Shown: positions 29,213-42,394, counted from the stretch's first letter. The stretch: DNA of 64,000 bases from J054 sp965223095 (GCA_965223095.1 OZ244979.1:372001-436000), one strand, 5' to 3'. Numbers and translations are program-made. Notes: a model not told the origin generated them from the sequence alone.

Positions 29213-32200
29213 CTACTCTTCTGTGGCCGCGGCTTCACCCTCGGGTGCCGCCGGCGCTGCCTCACTTTCCACTGCGGCGATTTCAGCCGCCGCGGCACTG
29301 GCCTCGGCCGCCGCCTCCAAGCTGCGCAGCTCCTCGGCAAGCTCCTGCTCTCGGGTACGGCGTTGCTCGGCGTGGTAGCTGTATCCCGTGCCCGCCGGAA
29401 TCAGGCGACCCACGATGACATTTTCCTTCAAGCCACGCAGGTCGTCGCGCAGGCCTTTCACCGCCGCCTCGGTTAGAACGCGTGTGGTTTCTTGGAACGA
29501 TGCCGCCGAAATGAAGGATTCGGTCGCCAACGACGCCTTGGTAATACCCAGCAACAGAGGTTCATGCTCGGCGCCTTCCTTGCCCTGCGCGGCGGCCTGT
29601 TCATTGATCTCCAACAAGCGCGCCTTTTCCAGCTGCTCACCGCGTAACAAGTTGGTTTCACCCGGCACGGAGATCTCAACCTTGCGCAGCATCTGCCGAA
29701 TGATGACCTCGATATGCTTGTCGTTGATTTTCACACCCTGAAGGCGATAAACATCTTGGATTTCGCGGACCAAATAGTCAGCCAATGGCTCGACACCGCG
29801 CAGCCGCAGAATATCGTGGGGGCCAGGCTCACCATCTGCAATGACCTCACCTCGTGCCACTTGCTCGCCTTCGAAGACGCTCAAGTGGCGCCACTTCGGA
29901 ATGAGAGACTCATGCTTCTCACCGTGCTCATCGGTAATGACCAGCCGGCGCTTGCCCTTGGTCTCTTTACCGAAACTCACGGTACCGCTGTGCTCGGCCA
30001 AAATGGCCGGTTCCTTGGGCTTGCGGGCTTCGAACAAGTCGGCAACGCGCGGTAAGCCACCCGTTATATCGCGGGTCTTCGAACTTTCCTGAGGAATGCG
30101 TGCGATCACATCACCGACGGTAACCTTCGCACCGTCCGTCATCACGACCACGGCCCCGGGGGGCAACGCGTAAACGGCTGGAATATCAGTATTCGGGAAG
30201 CAAACTTCTTGACCTTTGCCGTCCTCCAGCCGTGCGATGGGTCTGAGATCCTTGCCGGCACTGCCGCGTCGCTTCGGATCCATGACGACAATACTGGACA
30301 GACCGGTGATGTCGTCGACCTGCTCGGTCACGGTTACACCATCCAAGAAGTCTTCAAACTTCAGCACACCGGCGACTTCGGCCACGACGGGGTGAGTGTG
30401 AGGATCCCAGGTCGCAACAACCTGCCCGGACTGAACTTGGTCATTGTCTTTGACTGAGATCATGGCCCCATAAGGCAGTTTGTAACGCTCACGCTCGCGG
30501 CCGTGATCATCGATAACCCCCAATTCGCCAGAACGGCTGACCGCAATCAACATGCCTTGCTCATTCTGTACCGTCTTCAGGTTATGCAGTCGCAGACTAC
30601 CGCCGTGTTTGACTTCGACACTATTGGCCGCCGCGGCACGAGACGCCGCGCCACCAATGTGGAAGGTACGCATGGTGAGCTGCGTTCCTGGCTCGCCGAT
30701 TGACTGCGCCGCGATCACGCCGACCGCTTCACCGATGTTGATGCGGTGACCACGCGCCAAGTCGCGTCCATAGCAATTGGCGCAAACGCCATAGCGTGTT
30801 TCACAAGTAATGGCAGAGCGCACCCAGACCTGGTCTACACCCGCGTCTTCAAGTCGCTGCACACCGGCCTCGTCAAGCAAATCGCCGGCCGCGATGACCA
30901 CATCCTTATCATTGCCAGGCGCGAAAACATCCCGCGCGACGACACGACCGAGGACCCGTTCGCGCAAGGGCTCAACGACATCGCCGCCTTCCACCAGCGG
31001 CGACATGATGAGTCCACGCTCGGTCCCACAATCGACCTCGGTGACCACCAGGTCTTGAGCGACATCGACCAGCCGACGCGTCAGGTACCCGGAGTTCGCG
31101 GTCTTCAGCGCCGTATCGGCAAGACCCTTGCGAGCGCCGTGGGTGGAGATGAAGTACTGGAGTACGTCCAAACCTTCGCGGAAATTCGCGGTAATGGGCG
31201 TTTCAATGATGGAACCATCCGGCTTGGCCATCAATCCGCGCATGCCGGCTAGCTGCCGGATTTGAGCAGCCGAACCTCGCGCGCCCGAGTCTGCCATCAT
31301 GAAGATGGAGTTAAACGAATCCTGGGTGACGGACTGTTGCTCGGCATCGATAACGGTTTCTTTGCCGAGTTTTTCCATCATGGCCTTGGCCACTTGCTCG
31401 TTGGTCCGCGACCAAATATCCACAACCTTGTTGTAGCGCTCGCCATTGGTGACCAAACCACTGGCGTATTGGTCTTGTATCTCCTTAACCTCTTCCTCGG
31501 CGGACTCCAAGATGCCCGTTTTTTCAACGGGGACCGCCATGTCATTAACACCGATGGAGACACCTGCGCGAGTTGCATAGCTGAAACCGGTATACATGAG
31601 CCGATCGGCAAACACGACGGTTTGCTTCAGACCCACCCGGCGATAGCATGAGTTGATACAGTTGGAAATCACCTTTTTCGTCATCGCCTGATTGACGAGG
31701 TCGAAACTTAGTCCGTCCGGAAGCACTTCGGACAACAAAGCGCGGCCGACGGTGGTATCGACCAAACGCCGCCTAACGGTCGATTCGCCTTCTTCATCGG
31801 CATGTGTTTCTTCAATGCGGACCTTTACCTTGGCCTGCAATTCCACAGCCCGGCCCTCATAGGCCCGGTGCACTTCTGCCACGTTCGAGAACACCATGCC
31901 CTCACCGCGGGCATTGATGCGCTCTCGCGTCATGTAATAAAGGCCCAGCACCACGTCTTGAGAAGGCACGATGATGGGCTCACCGTTAGCGGGCGATAGA
32001 ATATTATTCGACGCCATCATTAAGGCGCGCGCTTCCAGTTGCGCTTCGATGGACAATGGCACATGCACGGCCATTTGGTCACCATCGAAGTCCGCGTTAA
32101 AGGCGGTGCAAACCAAGGGATGCAGTTGAATTGCCTTGCCTTCGATGAGCACGGGCTCAAAGGCTTGAATGCCCAGACGATGCAAGGTCGGGGCGCGGTT

Positions 32201-33469
32201 CAGCATCACCGGATGCTCGCGAATGACATCTTCGAGAATGTCCCAAACTTCCGGACCTTCCCGCTCAACCAGGCGTTTTGCGGCCTTGATGGTGGTCGCT
32301 TCGCCGCGCAGTTGTAGTTTGCCGAAAATGAACGGCTTGAACAGTTCCAAGGCCATCTTCTTCGGTAGGCCGCATTGATGCAGCTTCAAGGTTGGGCCAA
32401 CGACGATCACCGATCGTCCAGAGTAATCAACACGCTTACCCAGCAGATTCTGACGGAAACGACCTTGCTTGCCCTTGATCATGTCTGCCAAGGATTTCAA
32501 TGGTCGTCTATTGGTGCCCGTGATCGCGCGACCACGCCGCCCGTTGTCGAGCAGCGCATCGACGGATTCCTGGAGCATCCGCTTTTCGTTACGCACAATG
32601 ATGTCGGGCGCATTCAGCTCGAGTAGACGGCGCAGCCGGTTATTGCGATTGATCACGCGCCGGTAAAGATCATTGAGATCTGAGGTTGCAAATCTTCCGC
32701 CATCCAGCGGCACCAAGGGACGCAGATCGGGCGGTAGCACCGGCAATACGGTCAGCACCATCCACTCGGGCCGGTTGCCTGATTCAAGAAACGCTTCTAA
32801 AAGTTTCAAGCGCTTTGATAAGCGCTTAATCTTGGTTTCCGAGTTGGTGGCCGCCATGTCTTCGCGAACCTGAACCACCTGCTGGGTCAGGTCCATGGTC
32901 TTGAGCATCTCGTGCACGGCTTCGGCACCCATGCGGGCATCGAACTCATCACCGTGCTCTTCCATGGCCTCTAGATACTGGTCGTCGGTCAGCAGCTGAC
33001 CGCGTTCTAGCGTTGTCATGCCAGGTTCGACCACCACGAAGGCCTCGAAATAGAGCACCCGCTCTATTTCGCGCAAAGTCATGTCCAGCATTAAACCGAT
33101 GCGCGACGGCAGTGATTTCAAAAACCAAATATGCGCGGTGGGGCTAGCCAGCTCGATATGTGCCATGCGTTCGCGACGAACTTTGGTTTGCGTGACTTCC
33201 ACGCCACACTTTTCGCAAATGACACCGCGATGCTTAAGCCGCTTGTACTTACCGCAGAGACATTCGTAGTCTTTGATCGGCCCAAAAATCTTGGCGCAGA
33301 ACAAGCCATCACGCTCCGGTTTAAAAGTCCGGTAGTTGATGGTTTCTGGTTTCTTTACTTCACCGAAGGACCAACTCCGAATCATTTCCGGCGATGCCAA
33401 GCCGATACGGATTGCATCGAAATCCTCAACGGTACTCTGCTGCTTAAAGAGCTTCAGTAAGTCTTTCAT
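29213..33469 (-). CDS. rpoC: RNA polymerase beta' subunit
   Basis: A 1418-residue beta' subunit of normal length. The N-terminal zinc site shows [20 protein letters not shown], the catalytic Mg site is [12 protein letters not shown], and the second zinc site contains [20 protein letters not shown]. The C-terminus ends in an alanine/glutamate-rich tail (residues about 1385-1418). It lies 43 bp after rpoB. Confidence 0.98.
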   Translation of the reverse strand: MKDLLKLFKQQSTVEDFDAIRIGLASPEMIRSWSFGEVKKPETINYRTFKPERDGLFCAKIFGPIKDYECLCGKYKRLKHRGVICEKCGVEVTQTKVRRERMAHIELASPTAHIWFLKSLPSRIGLMLDMTLREIERVLYFEAFVVVEPGMTTLERGQLLTDDQYLEAMEEHGDEFDARMGAEAVHEMLKTMDLTQQVVQVREDMAATNSETKIKRLSKRLKLLEAFLESGNRPEWMVLTVLPVLPPDLRPLVPLDGGRFATSDLNDLYRRVINRNNRLRRLLELNAPDIIVRNEKRMLQESVDALLDNGRRGRAITGTNRRPLKSLADMIKGKQGRFRQNLLGKRVDYSGRSVIVVGPTLKLHQCGLPKKMALELFKPFIFGKLQLRGEATTIKAAKRLVEREGPEVWDILEDVIREHPVMLNRAPTLHRLGIQAFEPVLIEGKAIQLHPLVCTAFNADFDGDQMAVHVPLSIEAQLEARALMMASNNILSPANGEPIIVPSQDVVLGLYYMTRERINARGEGMVFSNVAEVHRAYEGRAVELQAKVKVRIEETHADEEGESTVRRRLVDTTVGRALLSEVLPDGLSFDLVNQAMTKKVISNCINSCYRRVGLKQTVVFADRLMYTGFSYATRAGVSIGVNDMAVPVEKTGILESAEEEVKEIQDQYASGLVTNGERYNKVVDIWSRTNEQVAKAMMEKLGKETVIDAEQQSVTQDSFNSIFMMADSGARGSAAQIRQLAGMRGLMAKPDGSIIETPITANFREGLDVLQYFISTHGARKGLADTALKTANSGYLTRRLVDVAQDLVVTEVDCGTERGLIMSPLVEGGDVVEPLRERVLGRVVARDVFAPGNDKDVVIAAGDLLDEAGVQRLEDAGVDQVWVRSAITCETRYGVCANCYGRDLARGHRINIGEAVGVIAAQSIGEPGTQLTMRTFHIGGAASRAAAANSVEVKHGGSLRLHNLKTVQNEQGMLIAVSRSGELGVIDDHGRERERYKLPYGAMISVKDNDQVQSGQVVATWDPHTHPVVAEVAGVLKFEDFLDGVTVTEQVDDITGLSSIVVMDPKRRGSAGKDLRPIARLEDGKGQEVCFPNTDIPAVYALPPGAVVVMTDGAKVTVGDVIARIPQESSKTRDITGGLPRVADLFEARKPKEPAILAEHSGTVSFGKETKGKRRLVITDEHGEKHESLIPKWRHLSVFEGEQVARGEVIADGEPGPHDILRLRGVEPLADYLVREIQDVYRLQGVKINDKHIEVIIRQMLRKVEISVPGETNLLRGEQLEKARLLEINEQAAAQGKEGAEHEPLLLGITKASLATESFISAASFQETTRVLTEAAVKGLRDDLRGLKENVIVGRLIPAGTGYSYHAEQRRTREQELAEELRSLEAAAEASAAAAEIAAVESEAAPAAPEGEAAATEE

Positions 33470-33512
33470 TTGTCACCCACCTGAGCAAAAGTTTGTCGCG
33501 TCATGCCGCTGA

Positions 33513-36500
33513 TTAGTCCTGTTCCAATTCGATATTGATGCCAAGGGAGCGGATTTCCTTGACCAGAACATTGAACGACTCGGGCATGCCCGCGTCCATT
33601 TCGTGAGTACCATCGACGATGTTCTTGTACATCTTGGTACGTCCCTGCACATCGTCTGACTTCACCGTCAGCATTTCTTGCAAGGTATAAGAAGCGCCAT
33701 AAGCTTCCAGCGCCCAGACTTCCATCTCGCCGAAACGTTGGCCGCCAAACTGGGCTTTACCGCCCAGGGGCTGCTGAGTCACCAGGCTATACGGGCCAGT
33801 GGACCGCGCATGCATCTTGTCGTCGACCAGATGGTTCAGCTTGAGCATGTACATGTAGCCCACCGTGGTCGGCCGATCGAAAGTTTCGCCGGTGCGGCCA
33901 TCGGTCAAGCGTGCCTGCCCAGATTCGGGCAAGCCCGCGATTTCCAAGAGCTGCTTGATTTCCGCCTCGGTGGCGCCGTCAAAAACGGGGGTTGCGATGG
34001 GCACACCATTGGACAAATTGCCCGCCAGTTCGACGACCTCAGCATCGCTTAAGCTCTTGATGTCTTCTTTGCGACCACCGGTATCGTTGTAGATCTTACC
34101 CAGGAACCCGCGCAGGTCTTTGACAGCCGCCTGTTGTTCCATCATCTCGCCGATGCGCAAGCCCAAACCCTTTGCCGCCCAGCCCAAATGGGTCTCGAGT
34201 ACCTGCCCCACATTCATACGCGAGGGTACGCCTAAGGGATTGAGGACGATGTCCACGGGTGTGCCATCGTCCAAGTAGGGCATATCTTCCACCGGCACAA
34301 TGGTAGAGATAACACCCTTGTTGCCATGACGGCCAGCCATCTTGTCGCCGGGTTGAATGCGGCGCTTAACGGCCAAGTAAACTTTAACCATCTTCAGCAC
34401 GCCAGGCGCTAAATCATCACCAGCGGTAATCTTGCCGCGCTTCTCATCGTAGCGTTGCACGAATTCTTCACGCTGGGCGCGCAAACGTTCGGCGGCTTTC
34501 TCTAGCTGACTATTGGCATCGTCGTTGGTTAAGCGAATCTCGAACCATTGTTCGCGGGGTAGATCGTCTAAATAGCCCTTCGTGATTTTGTTACCGGACT
34601 TGAGCTGATTCGGACCACCTTGCGCTTGCTTGTTAAGCAGCATGCGCTCCACGCGCTCAAAAATATCGTCTTCCAAAATGCGGCGCTGATCATCTAGATC
34701 CTTGCGCACGCTTTCTAGCTCGGCGTCTTCGATGGCTAATGCGCGGCTATCTTTGTCTACGCCATCGCGCGTGAACACGCGTACGTCGATGACCGTGCCG
34801 TCCATACCCGGTGGCACCCGTAAGGATGTGTCCTTAACATCCGAAGCTTTCTCGCCAAAAATTGCGCGCAGTAGCTTCTCTTCCGGTGTTAACTGAGTCT
34901 CCCCCTTGGGCGTTACCTTGCCGACTAGAATGTCGCCAGCACAGACCTCCGCGCCGATGAATGCAATACCGGCTTCGTCCAATTTACCCAGGGCTTGGTC
35001 GCCGACATTCGGAATATCGGCGGTTACTTCTTCCGACCCAAGCTTGGTATCCCGGGCGACGCAGGTCAGTTCCTCAACATGAATCGTCGTAAAGCGATCT
35101 TCGTGAACCAGACGCTCAGAGATAAGAATCGAATCCTCGAAGTTGTAGCCATTCCAAGGCATGAACGCGACGAGCAAATTCTGACCCAAGGCCAACTCGC
35201 CCATGCTCGTGGATGCACCATCTGCCAGCACGTCCCCGCGCGCGATGCTATCCCCCGCGTTGACTAGGGGCCGCTGATTGATACAGGTATTTTGATTGGA
35301 GCGTACATACTTCGTAAGGTTGTAAATATCCACGCCTGGCTCCGCCGCACTGGTTTCATCATCGTTCACACGAACGACAATGCGTGAAGCATCCACGGAA
35401 TCTACCAGCCCGCCACGACGAGCCACCACCGTCACGCCCGAGTCCACGGCGACCGCTCGTTCCATCCCCGTGCCTACCAAGGGCGTATCCGACCGCAAGG
35501 TTGGGACGGCTTGGCGCTGCATGTTCGAGCCCATGAGAGCCCGGTTTGCATCGTCGTGCTCCAGGAACGGGATCAGCGAAGCAGCCACCGAAACGGTCTG
35601 CTTGGGCGACACGTCCATGTAGTTGATTTGCTCGCTGGGCACCAAGGAAAACTCGTTTTGATGGCGCACAGAAACGAGTTCCTCGAGGAAATTGCCCTTG
35701 GCGTCAAGCTCGGCGTTGGCCTGGGCGATGACATACTGGCCCTCTTCGATGGCTGACAAATAGTGAATTTCGTCCGTCACCTTGCCCTTGTTCACCAATC
35801 GATAGGGCGTCTCAAGAAAGCCATAAGCGTTAGTTCGCGCATAGACCGATAAAGAGTTAATCAAGCCAATATTCGGGCCCTCGGGCGTTTCAATGGGACA
35901 CACCCGGCCATAATGCGTCGGATGAACATCGCGCACCTCAAAGCCAGCGCGCTCGCGCGTTAGACCACCGGGCCCCAAAGCCGAAACACGACGTTTATGA
36001 GTGACCTCGGACAGCGGATTGTTCTGATCCATGAACTGTGACAGCTGACTCGAGCCGAAGAATTCTTTAACGGCCGCCGCAACGGGTTTGGCGTTGATCA
36101 TTTCCTGCGGCATCAAGCCCTCGGACTCCGCTAGCGTGAGGCGCTCTTTCACCGCGCGCTCAACGCGCACTAGGCCGACGCGGAAAGCATTTTCGGCCAT
36201 TTCACCCACGCTACGAATGCGCCGATTACCGAGATGATCAATATCATCCACGGTACCGCGGCCGTTGCGAATATCGATCAACACCTTGAGTACGTCGATG
36301 ACATCCTCGCGACTCAAAACGCCTGAACCTTCGCTTTCCCCACGTCCAACACGGCGATTGAACTTCATCCGGCCTACCGCCGAAAGGTCATAACGCTCGG
36401 GATTAAAAAACAAATTGTTAAACAAGTTCTCGGCGGCATCTTTAGTCGGCGGCTCGCCCGGGCGCATCATGCGATAAATCTCAACCAGCGCCTCTAACTT

Positions 36501-37592
36501 AGTCGTACTGGGATCGATGCGCAGGGTGCTCGAAATATAGGGCCCTTGATCCAGATCATTAACATAAAGAGTCTGAATATGCTCGATACCCTTCTCGATC
36601 ATGGTTTCAACCATCTCGGCGGTTATCTCGTCGTTAGCGCTGGCGATGAGTTCGCCGGTTTCCGTGTCGACGACGTCATGCGCAAGAATTTTCTGTTCCA
36701 AGTACTCAGCCGGTACCACCAAAGTGTCCACACCGGCTTTTTCCAGCTCTCGGATATGGCGCACGGTGATGCGCTTATCTTTCTCCACCAGCAGTTTGCG
36801 GCCAAGCTTGATGTCAAATGTTGCGGTATCACCACGTAATCTAGCGGGTACCAGGCCAAGCTGGATTTCTTTCTCCGATAGGTAGAAGTCGACCTTCTCG
36901 AAGAACATATCCAGAATTTCTTCGTTGCTGTACTCCAGCGCACGCAGAATGATGCTCACGGGCAACTTGCGGCGGCGATCGATGCGCGCGAAAACACAGT
37001 CCTTGGGATCGAACTCAAAGTCCAACCAGGACCCGCGATAAGGGATCACGCGCGCGGAGAACAGCAGTTTTCCTGACGAGTGCGACTTACCCTTGTCGTG
37101 ATCGAAAAACACGCCGGGGGAGCGATGCAACTGCGATACGATGACCCTTTCAGTACCATTAATAACGAAGGTGCCGTGGTCGGTCATCAGCGGCATTTCA
37201 CCTAAATAGACCTCCTGCTCACGGACTTCCTTAACCACTTTCTTTGAAGGCGCTGCGTCTTTGTCATAAATGACCAGACGAACTTGCACCCGCAGCGGCG
37301 CGGCAAAGGTCATGCCCCGCAGCTGACATTCTTTGACATCAAATACGGGCTCGCCCAGGCGATAACTGATGTACTCCAACGCGGCATTTCCGGAATAGCT
37401 AACTATGGGAAATACGCTTTTGAAGGCCGCATGCAATCCTTGCTCCTCACGTGAGGAGGGATCTGCGTGTTCTTGCAAAAATTTTCGATAAGAATCGAGC
37501 TGAATCGACAACAGGTAAGGCACGTCCAGAATACTGGGCCGCTTGCCAAAATCTTTACGGATTCTTTTCTTTTCGGTGAAAGAGTACGCCAT
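33513..37592 (-). CDS. rpoB: RNA polymerase beta subunit
   Basis: A 1359-residue beta subunit. It starts [20 protein letters not shown]; the rifampicin region reads [20 protein letters not shown] followed by [18 protein letters not shown], which looks like the sensitive sequence. The C-terminal clamp contains [20 protein letters not shown]. It lies 161 bp after rplL, with a hairpin between. Confidence 0.98.
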   Translation of the reverse strand: MAYSFTEKKRIRKDFGKRPSILDVPYLLSIQLDSYRKFLQEHADPSSREEQGLHAAFKSVFPIVSYSGNAALEYISYRLGEPVFDVKECQLRGMTFAAPLRVQVRLVIYDKDAAPSKKVVKEVREQEVYLGEMPLMTDHGTFVINGTERVIVSQLHRSPGVFFDHDKGKSHSSGKLLFSARVIPYRGSWLDFEFDPKDCVFARIDRRRKLPVSIILRALEYSNEEILDMFFEKVDFYLSEKEIQLGLVPARLRGDTATFDIKLGRKLLVEKDKRITVRHIRELEKAGVDTLVVPAEYLEQKILAHDVVDTETGELIASANDEITAEMVETMIEKGIEHIQTLYVNDLDQGPYISSTLRIDPSTTKLEALVEIYRMMRPGEPPTKDAAENLFNNLFFNPERYDLSAVGRMKFNRRVGRGESEGSGVLSREDVIDVLKVLIDIRNGRGTVDDIDHLGNRRIRSVGEMAENAFRVGLVRVERAVKERLTLAESEGLMPQEMINAKPVAAAVKEFFGSSQLSQFMDQNNPLSEVTHKRRVSALGPGGLTRERAGFEVRDVHPTHYGRVCPIETPEGPNIGLINSLSVYARTNAYGFLETPYRLVNKGKVTDEIHYLSAIEEGQYVIAQANAELDAKGNFLEELVSVRHQNEFSLVPSEQINYMDVSPKQTVSVAASLIPFLEHDDANRALMGSNMQRQAVPTLRSDTPLVGTGMERAVAVDSGVTVVARRGGLVDSVDASRIVVRVNDDETSAAEPGVDIYNLTKYVRSNQNTCINQRPLVNAGDSIARGDVLADGASTSMGELALGQNLLVAFMPWNGYNFEDSILISERLVHEDRFTTIHVEELTCVARDTKLGSEEVTADIPNVGDQALGKLDEAGIAFIGAEVCAGDILVGKVTPKGETQLTPEEKLLRAIFGEKASDVKDTSLRVPPGMDGTVIDVRVFTRDGVDKDSRALAIEDAELESVRKDLDDQRRILEDDIFERVERMLLNKQAQGGPNQLKSGNKITKGYLDDLPREQWFEIRLTNDDANSQLEKAAERLRAQREEFVQRYDEKRGKITAGDDLAPGVLKMVKVYLAVKRRIQPGDKMAGRHGNKGVISTIVPVEDMPYLDDGTPVDIVLNPLGVPSRMNVGQVLETHLGWAAKGLGLRIGEMMEQQAAVKDLRGFLGKIYNDTGGRKEDIKSLSDAEVVELAGNLSNGVPIATPVFDGATEAEIKQLLEIAGLPESGQARLTDGRTGETFDRPTTVGYMYMLKLNHLVDDKMHARSTGPYSLVTQQPLGGKAQFGGQRFGEMEVWALEAYGASYTLQEMLTVKSDDVQGRTKMYKNIVDGTHEMDAGMPESFNVLVKEIRSLGINIELEQD

Positions 37593-37622
37593 GAGGTACT
37601 ACCTCTAAGTTACAACAGTTGT

Positions 37623-37679
37623 CGTGCATTTAAAGCACGAACGGCGAAATCCGCCCAGCGGCAACAAGCCGCCAGGCGG
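37623..37679 (-). promoter_or_regulatory. Hairpins between rplL and rpoB (attenuator/processing site)
   Basis: Two hairpins occupy the rplL-rpoB gap: 12-nt arms 37651-37662 and 37668-37679 (CCGCC...GGCGG with two mismatches, 5-nt loop) and a CGTGC/GCACG stem at 37623-37639. In E. coli this gap holds a partial terminator and an RNase III site that lower rpoBC relative to the ribosomal genes. A similar role is likely but not shown. No strong T-run follows. Confidence 0.55.
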
Positions 37680-37753
37680 TATCACGGGAGAGACCGTCAA
37701 ATGCAGGTCCATGCAGTAAGTGCGCAAGCGCGGTTACCGGCTGTTCCTAGCAA

Positions 37754-38140
37754 TCACTTAACTTCGGCCTTAGCCCCTGCCTCTTCGAGCTGCTTGAGGA
37801 TGCCGTCCGCATCTTCTTTGCTAACTCCTTCCTTCACAGTGGCCGGCACACCTTCAACCATGTCCTTGGCTTCTTTCAGGCCAAGACCGGTGATCGTGCG
37901 GACCGCCTTAATGACAGCAACTTTGTTATCACCAAAGCTGCTCATTACGACGTCAAATTCAGTCTTCTCTTCCGCGGCCGCGCCACCCGCGTCACCGGCT
38001 GCGCCGCCGGCTGCTGCGACTGCCACCGGGGCAGCGGCAGAAACACCCCACTCCTCTTCGAGGGATTTAACCAACTCGACGATTTCCATGATGGGTTTAG
38101 CGCTGAGCTCTTTAAGTAGCTCTTCATTGGACAATGCCAT
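37754..38140 (-). CDS. rplL: 50S ribosomal protein L7/L12
   Basis: A 128-residue stalk protein. It has an N-terminal dimerisation part ([20 protein letters not shown]), an alanine/glycine-rich hinge (residues about 38-58) and the C-terminal factor-binding domain with [20 protein letters not shown]. It recruits EF-Tu and EF-G. It lies 62 bp after rplJ. Confidence 0.98.
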   Translation of the reverse strand: MALSNEELLKELSAKPIMEIVELVKSLEEEWGVSAAAPVAVAAAGGAAGDAGGAAAEEKTEFDVVMSSFGDNKVAVIKAVRTITGLGLKEAKDMVEGVPATVKEGVSKEDADGILKQLEEAGAKAEVK

Positions 38141-38202
38141 TTTCTGATCTCCTGTATTTAATTCGATACCCGATTAGTGTTCGATAGTCAGCAGCGAATG
38201 AA

Positions 38203-38730
38203 CTAAGCCGCCTCTTCCTGTTGTGCGCGTGCATTCAACACACGCGCCAACATAGAAGGTGCCTCCGCCAAGCTGCGAACCAACTTCGACCCTGGTGCCT
38301 GCAACACGCCCAGCAACATGGCCCGGGCCTGATCGAGATTAGGCAGGCTGGCCAGCCGGCCTAAATCTTCAGCCCCATAAAGTTGGCCACCGATGGCGAC
38401 CGCCTTGGTCACCAACAGCTCGTTTTCCTTAGCAAAACTCTTCACGACCCGGGCGGCTGCGCCTGGATCCTGACGAGAAAAAGCCAAGACTAGCGGCCCA
38501 TGTAGAGCCTCGCTAAGACATTCAAAGTCAGTGCCTTCGATAGCCCGCTTCGCCAGGGTGTTCTTAGCCACGCGCACGTAGACATCCTCCGCCCGCGCTT
38601 TGGCGCGAAATTCGGTCATCTGTTCTACGCTCAACCCGCGGTATTCGGCAGCAATTGCCGAATGCGCGCTTTGCGCCACCTCGTTCACCTCGGCGACAAG
38701 GCTTTGCTTGTCTTCGAGTCTGAGTGCCAT
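38203..38730 (-). CDS. rplJ: 50S ribosomal protein L10
   Basis: A 175-residue L10, base of the stalk that binds L7/L12 dimers through its C-terminal helix. It starts MALRLEDKQSLVAEVNEVAQ. The L10-L12 complex represses its own translation through the leader upstream, which is recognisable here. Confidence 0.97.
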   Translation of the reverse strand: MALRLEDKQSLVAEVNEVAQSAHSAIAAEYRGLSVEQMTEFRAKARAEDVYVRVAKNTLAKRAIEGTDFECLSEALHGPLVLAFSRQDPGAAARVVKSFAKENELLVTKAVAIGGQLYGAEDLGRLASLPNLDQARAMLLGVLQAPGSKLVRSLAEAPSMLARVLNARAQQEEAA

Positions 38731-38734
38731 ATCT

Positions 38735-38900
38735 CCTCCTCAGTGATGGGTGACCTTCACCAGGAGACCTGACTCGGGTAACACCATCTGCGCAGGCCGG
38801 CTCGAAACGAACCATTAAGACAGTCCTAAAAACTGCCACCTACGGTCTTTGATGAATTACGATCCTTCGTATACACCGCGATGGACCAAGCCATCGCGAC
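38735..38900 (-). promoter_or_regulatory. Ribosomal protein L10 leader
   Basis: The 218-bp rplA-rplJ gap carries the conserved L10-leader segment AAAGACCGTAGGTGG (core at 38836-38847, minus strand), as in the enterobacterial rplJ leader. A perfect 8-bp hairpin CGCGATGG/CCATCGCG (38877-38884 and 38891-38898) lies upstream, and GAGGAGGAG precedes the rplJ start. L10-(L12)4 binding here is established for the family. Confidence 0.72.
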
Positions 38901-38948
38901 CAAACATCTTCCCTATAACTCTGCTGTCAATTTTCAAACCGCCACGAC

Positions 38949-39644
38949 TTATATTTCTATCGTGCTGTGATCCACCAGTACGCCTGGTCCCATGGTGGAC
39001 GAAACCGTCAAACGCTTAAGAAACTGGCCTTTGGCGGACGCGGGCTTGGCCTTGTTCAAATCGGCAAGCAAAGCGACCAGGTTGTCCCGCAGGGCACTGG
39101 CTTCGAAGTCAGCCTTGCCAATGCTGCAATGAATAATGCCGCCCTTGTCCGCACGAAACCGGACCTGTCCGGCCTTCGCATTTTTCACCGCCGTTTCGAC
39201 ATCCTGCGTGACCGTACCCACCTTGGGATTCGGCATCAGACCCCGGGGACCGAGGACCCGGCCCAGTTGGCCAACCACACGCATGGTATCGGGCGTGGCA
39301 ATAACGGTGTCGTATTCCATATCGCCGCCCTTCATTTGTTCGGCGAGATCATCCAAGCCGACGGCATCAGCGCCGGCCGCCTTGGCCTTCTCAGCATTCT
39401 CACCCTGGGCAAACACCGCCACTCGCACAGTCTTACCGGTACCGTGGGGCAGCAAGCTTGAACCGCGCACGACCTGATCGGACTTGCGGGGATCGACACC
39501 TAGATTGACCGCAACATCCACCGACTCGCGAAATTTCGCATTGGCCATGCTCTTGACCAATTCCATGGCGTCATTAATGGCATAAGCCTGTGTACGCGAA
39601 ACTTTATCGGCAAAAGCGGCCGTGCGCTTACTCGATGCGGCCAT
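38949..39644 (-). CDS. rplA: 50S ribosomal protein L1
   Basis: A 231-residue L1 of the mobile stalk that moves deacylated tRNA at the E-site. Conserved segments are [20 protein letters not shown] and [20 protein letters not shown]. In E. coli L1 represses the rplKA mRNA. It lies 2 bp after rplK, which supports coupling. Confidence 0.98.
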   Translation of the reverse strand: MAASSKRTAAFADKVSRTQAYAINDAMELVKSMANAKFRESVDVAVNLGVDPRKSDQVVRGSSLLPHGTGKTVRVAVFAQGENAEKAKAAGADAVGLDDLAEQMKGGDMEYDTVIATPDTMRVVGQLGRVLGPRGLMPNPKVGTVTQDVETAVKNAKAGQVRFRADKGGIIHCSIGKADFEASALRDNLVALLADLNKAKPASAKGQFLKRLTVSSTMGPGVLVDHSTIEI

Positions 39645-39646
39645 GG

Positions 39647-40078
39647 CTACAAACCCTCCACTTCTAGGCCCATGCTGCGTGCACTGCCTGCAATGGTGCG
39701 CACCGCAGCGTCCATATCAGCCGCTGTTAGATCAGGGTCTTTCGTCTTCGCTATCTCTTCGAGCTGGGCGCGAGTCACTTTGCCGACCTTGTTCGTATTG
39801 GGCGTGCCGCTGCCTTTCTTCAAGCCCGCGGCTTTCTTCAACAACACCGCAGCCGGCGGCGTCTTGGTGATAAACGTAAAACTGCGATCGTTGTAAACCG
39901 TGATAACGACGGGAGTCGCCAATCCAGGCTCAAGGCTTTGCGTCTGCGCATTAAAAGCCTTGCAGAATTCCATGATGTTGACGCCATGCTGGCCCAAAGC
40001 CGGGCCCACTGGCGGACTCGGATTGGCCTGCCCCGCAGGCACTTGCAGCTTGATATAAGTCGTTACTTTTTTGGCCAT
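39647..40078 (-). CDS. rplK: 50S ribosomal protein L11
   Basis: L11 sits at the GTPase-associated centre and is needed for RelA activation. ATG 40078 ([19 protein letters not shown]) with upstream GAGGTGG gives 143 residues; the frame to 40129 is rejected. [20 protein letters not shown] is the family signature. It lies 84 bp after nusG. Confidence 0.98.
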   Translation of the reverse strand: MAKKVTTYIKLQVPAGQANPSPPVGPALGQHGVNIMEFCKAFNAQTQSLEPGLATPVVITVYNDRSFTFITKTPPAAVLLKKAAGLKKGSGTPNTNKVGKVTRAQLEEIAKTKDPDLTAADMDAAVRTIAGSARSMGLEVEGL

Positions 40079-40162
40079 GATCCACCTCTTTGGGTACCAG
40101 CGCCTCGCGGCTCCCCTCACCGTCCACAACCCAGCCTAGGTTGCGAACTGAATTTGTATTAG

Positions 40163-40696
40163 CTAGCCCTTTTCGACTTGCCCGAAATCAAGTTCAACGG
40201 GTGTCGAGCGGCCCAAAATCTGCACCGCGACCCGCAACTTACTCTTGTCGTAATTAACGCTCTCGACGACACCATTGAAGTCGTTGAAGGGCCCATCAAC
40301 TACGCGCACAACCTCACCGGGTTCAAACAAGACCTTGGGCCTGGGCTTGTCGGTACCCTCCTCAACGCGGTTTAAAATGAAATCCGCTTCCTTATCGGTA
40401 ATCGGTGCCGGCCGATCGCTAGACCCGCCGATAAAGCCCAGCACTTTGGGCACTTCCTTCACCAAATGCCATGTTTCGTCGTCAAGCTCCATTTGCACCA
40501 GCACGTAACCCGGAAAGAATTTTCGCTCGCTACGACGCTTCTGGCCTTCCTTCATTTCCACCACTTCTTCGGTGGGCACGATGATCTTGCCGAATTTGTC
40601 CTCAAGTCCTTTGAGCTTGATGCGATCTTCTAAAGATGTCTTCACCTTGTTCTCGAAGTTGGAGTAGGCGTGCACGACATACCATTTCAGTGCCAT
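40163..40696 (-). CDS. nusG: Transcription antitermination factor NusG
   Basis: A 177-residue NusG with an N-terminal NGN domain ([20 protein letters not shown]) and a C-terminal KOW domain ([20 protein letters not shown]). It reduces pausing and links RNA polymerase to Rho or to S10. It lies 4 bp after secE, the standard arrangement. Confidence 0.98.
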   Translation of the reverse strand: MALKWYVVHAYSNFENKVKTSLEDRIKLKGLEDKFGKIIVPTEEVVEMKEGQKRRSERKFFPGYVLVQMELDDETWHLVKEVPKVLGFIGGSSDRPAPITDKEADFILNRVEEGTDKPRPKVLFEPGEVVRVVDGPFNDFNGVVESVNYDKSKLRVAVQILGRSTPVELDFGQVEKG

Positions 40697-40700
40697 GCTG

Positions 40701-41078
40701 CTACCCCTGACCCGTGAGCAGACCGGTCAGCAAGATCAAGCCCTTATCCAGGAAAAAAAAGAAAATGCCCATGATCAACACAAAAACAAACACCGTCAGC
40801 GTCGTTTGCATGGTTTCTTGGCGGTTCGGCCAAATGACCTTGCGAAGCTCGCCGCGAGAACTTTGAATAAAGCGCCAAAGATCCTTTCCCTGCGTTGATT
40901 GATAAGCAATGACGATCGCCACGGCCAATGCAGCCAGCACGCCCACCACGCGCAGCAGCAAAGATTCAGTATCGAAGTAATAGTAGGCGGTAATGCCCGC
41001 TAACAGCACAGCGCCTGCGATGATCAATTTGATCGTATCGACAACGCTTGGTCCGGTATCTGTCTTGCTATTCATCAA
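40701..41078 (-). CDS. secE: Preprotein translocase subunit SecE
   Basis: A 125-residue SecE of the long, three-helix enterobacterial type. Two N-terminal helices ([20 protein letters not shown] and the next) precede the essential conserved part [19 protein letters not shown] and the last helix. It clamps SecY in the translocon. It lies 34 bp after the tRNA-Trp gene. Confidence 0.97.
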   Translation of the reverse strand: MMNSKTDTGPSVVDTIKLIIAGAVLLAGITAYYYFDTESLLLRVVGVLAALAVAIVIAYQSTQGKDLWRFIQSSRGELRKVIWPNRQETMQTTLTVFVFVLIMGIFFFFLDKGLILLTGLLTGQG

Positions 41079-41112
41079 TCTGTGACTTTCTTGTCAGTCT
41101 GCAAGCCGAAGC

Positions 41113-41188
41113 TGGCAGGCCAGGAGGGAATCGAACCCCCAACCTGCGGTTTTGGAGACCGCCGCTCTGCCAATTGAGCTACTGGCCT
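41113..41188 (-). tRNA. tRNA-Trp (anticodon CCA)
   Basis: A 76-nt cloverleaf on the minus strand: acceptor AGGCCAG/CTGGCCT, anticodon loop CTCCAAA, T-arm GTTCGATTC and an encoded 3' CCA. It lies between tufB (15 bp) and secE (34 bp), as in Pseudomonas, and must be cut from the long transcript. Confidence 0.97.
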
Positions 41189-41203
41189 ATCAATAAATTC
41201 GCC

Positions 41204-42394
41204 TTACTGGATAATTTTGGAGACCACGCCGGCACCCACGGTGCGACCACCCTCGCGAATCGCAAAGCGCAAGCCCTCTTCCATCGCAATCGGCGCAATC
41301 AGCTCAACGCTCATTTGCACGTTATCTCCCGGCATCACCATCTCCGTGCCCTCGGGCAACTCACAAGCACCCGTCACATCCGTGGTCCGAAAGTAAAACT
41401 GCGGCCGGTAGCCCTTAAAGAACGGCGTGTGGCGACCCCCTTCTTCCTTGGTCAAGATATACACCTCCGCCTCAAACTTGGTATGCGGCGTGATACTCCC
41501 CGGCTTGGCCAACACCTGACCACGCTCCACTTCCTCGCGCTTGGTGCCGCGTAACAGCACACCCACGTTATCACCCGCCTGACCTTGGTCCAGCAGCTTG
41601 CGGAACATCTCCACGCCGGTGCAGGTAGTCTTCTCGGTATCCTTGATACCCACAATCTCCACCTCATCACCCACCGTCACGATCCCGCGCTCGATCCGCC
41701 CGGTCACCACCGTGCCGCGACCGGAAATCGAAAATACATCTTCCACCGGCATCAAAAACGCCCCATCTATGGCCCGCTCCGGTTCCGGAATCCAGCTGTC
41801 TAAAGCCTCCACCAGCTTCTCCACCGCCGGCGCACCAATCTCGCTGCTGTCGCCTTCCAGCGCCTTTAAGGCACTGCCGGTGATAATCGGCGTGTCATCG
41901 CCAGGAAACTCATAGGTGCTCAGCAAATCGCGCACTTCCAGCTCCACCAGCTCCAACAGCTCCGCATCGTCCACCATGTCGGCTTTGTTCAAAAACACCA
42001 CGATGTAGGGCACCCCCACTTGGCGCGCCAGCAATATGTGCTCGCGGGTTTGCGGCATCGGCCCGTCCGCCGCCGAACACACCAAAATCGCACCGTCCAT
42101 CTGTGCCGCACCCGTGATCATGTTCTTCACGTAGTCAGCATGCCCAGGACAGTCCACATGTGCGTAGTGACGCGTATCCGACTCATACTCCACATGCGCG
42201 GTGGCGATCGTGATCCCACGCTCGCGTTCTTCCGGGGCGTTATCAATCTGGTCAAACGCCTTCGTCTCACCACCGTGTTTGTTCGCCATCACCGTCGTTA
42301 ACGCCGCCGTTAGCGTCGTCTTGCCATGATCCACGTGACCAATCGTACCCACATTCACATGTGGCTTGGTGCGCTCAAACTTTTCCTTTGACAT
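41204..42394 (-). CDS. tufB: Elongation factor Tu, copy B
   Basis: A 396-residue EF-Tu with the same GTPase motifs as copy A. The only residue difference is Asp in GIKDTEK. About eleven base differences, mostly silent, are scattered along 1191 bp. It lies in the tRNA-tufB-secE context, 115 bp after tRNA-Thr(GGT). Confidence 0.98.
   Translation of the reverse strand: MSKEKFERTKPHVNVGTIGHVDHGKTTLTAALTTVMANKHGGETKAFDQIDNAPEERERGITIATAHVEYESDTRHYAHVDCPGHADYVKNMITGAAQMDGAILVCSAADGPMPQTREHILLARQVGVPYIVVFLNKADMVDDAELLELVELEVRDLLSTYEFPGDDTPIITGSALKALEGDSSEIGAPAVEKLVEALDSWIPEPERAIDGAFLMPVEDVFSISGRGTVVTGRIERGIVTVGDEVEIVGIKDTEKTTCTGVEMFRKLLDQGQAGDNVGVLLRGTKREEVERGQVLAKPGSITPHTKFEAEVYILTKEEGGRHTPFFKGYRPQFYFRTTDVTGACELPEGTEMVMPGDNVQMSVELIAPIAMEEGLRFAIREGGRTVGAGVVSKIIQ

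Noticed and set aside
29183..29476. Plus-strand frames across rpoC, rpoB and the ribosomal genes
   Set aside because: They are shadows of high-GC minus-strand genes and have no recognisable protein motifs.
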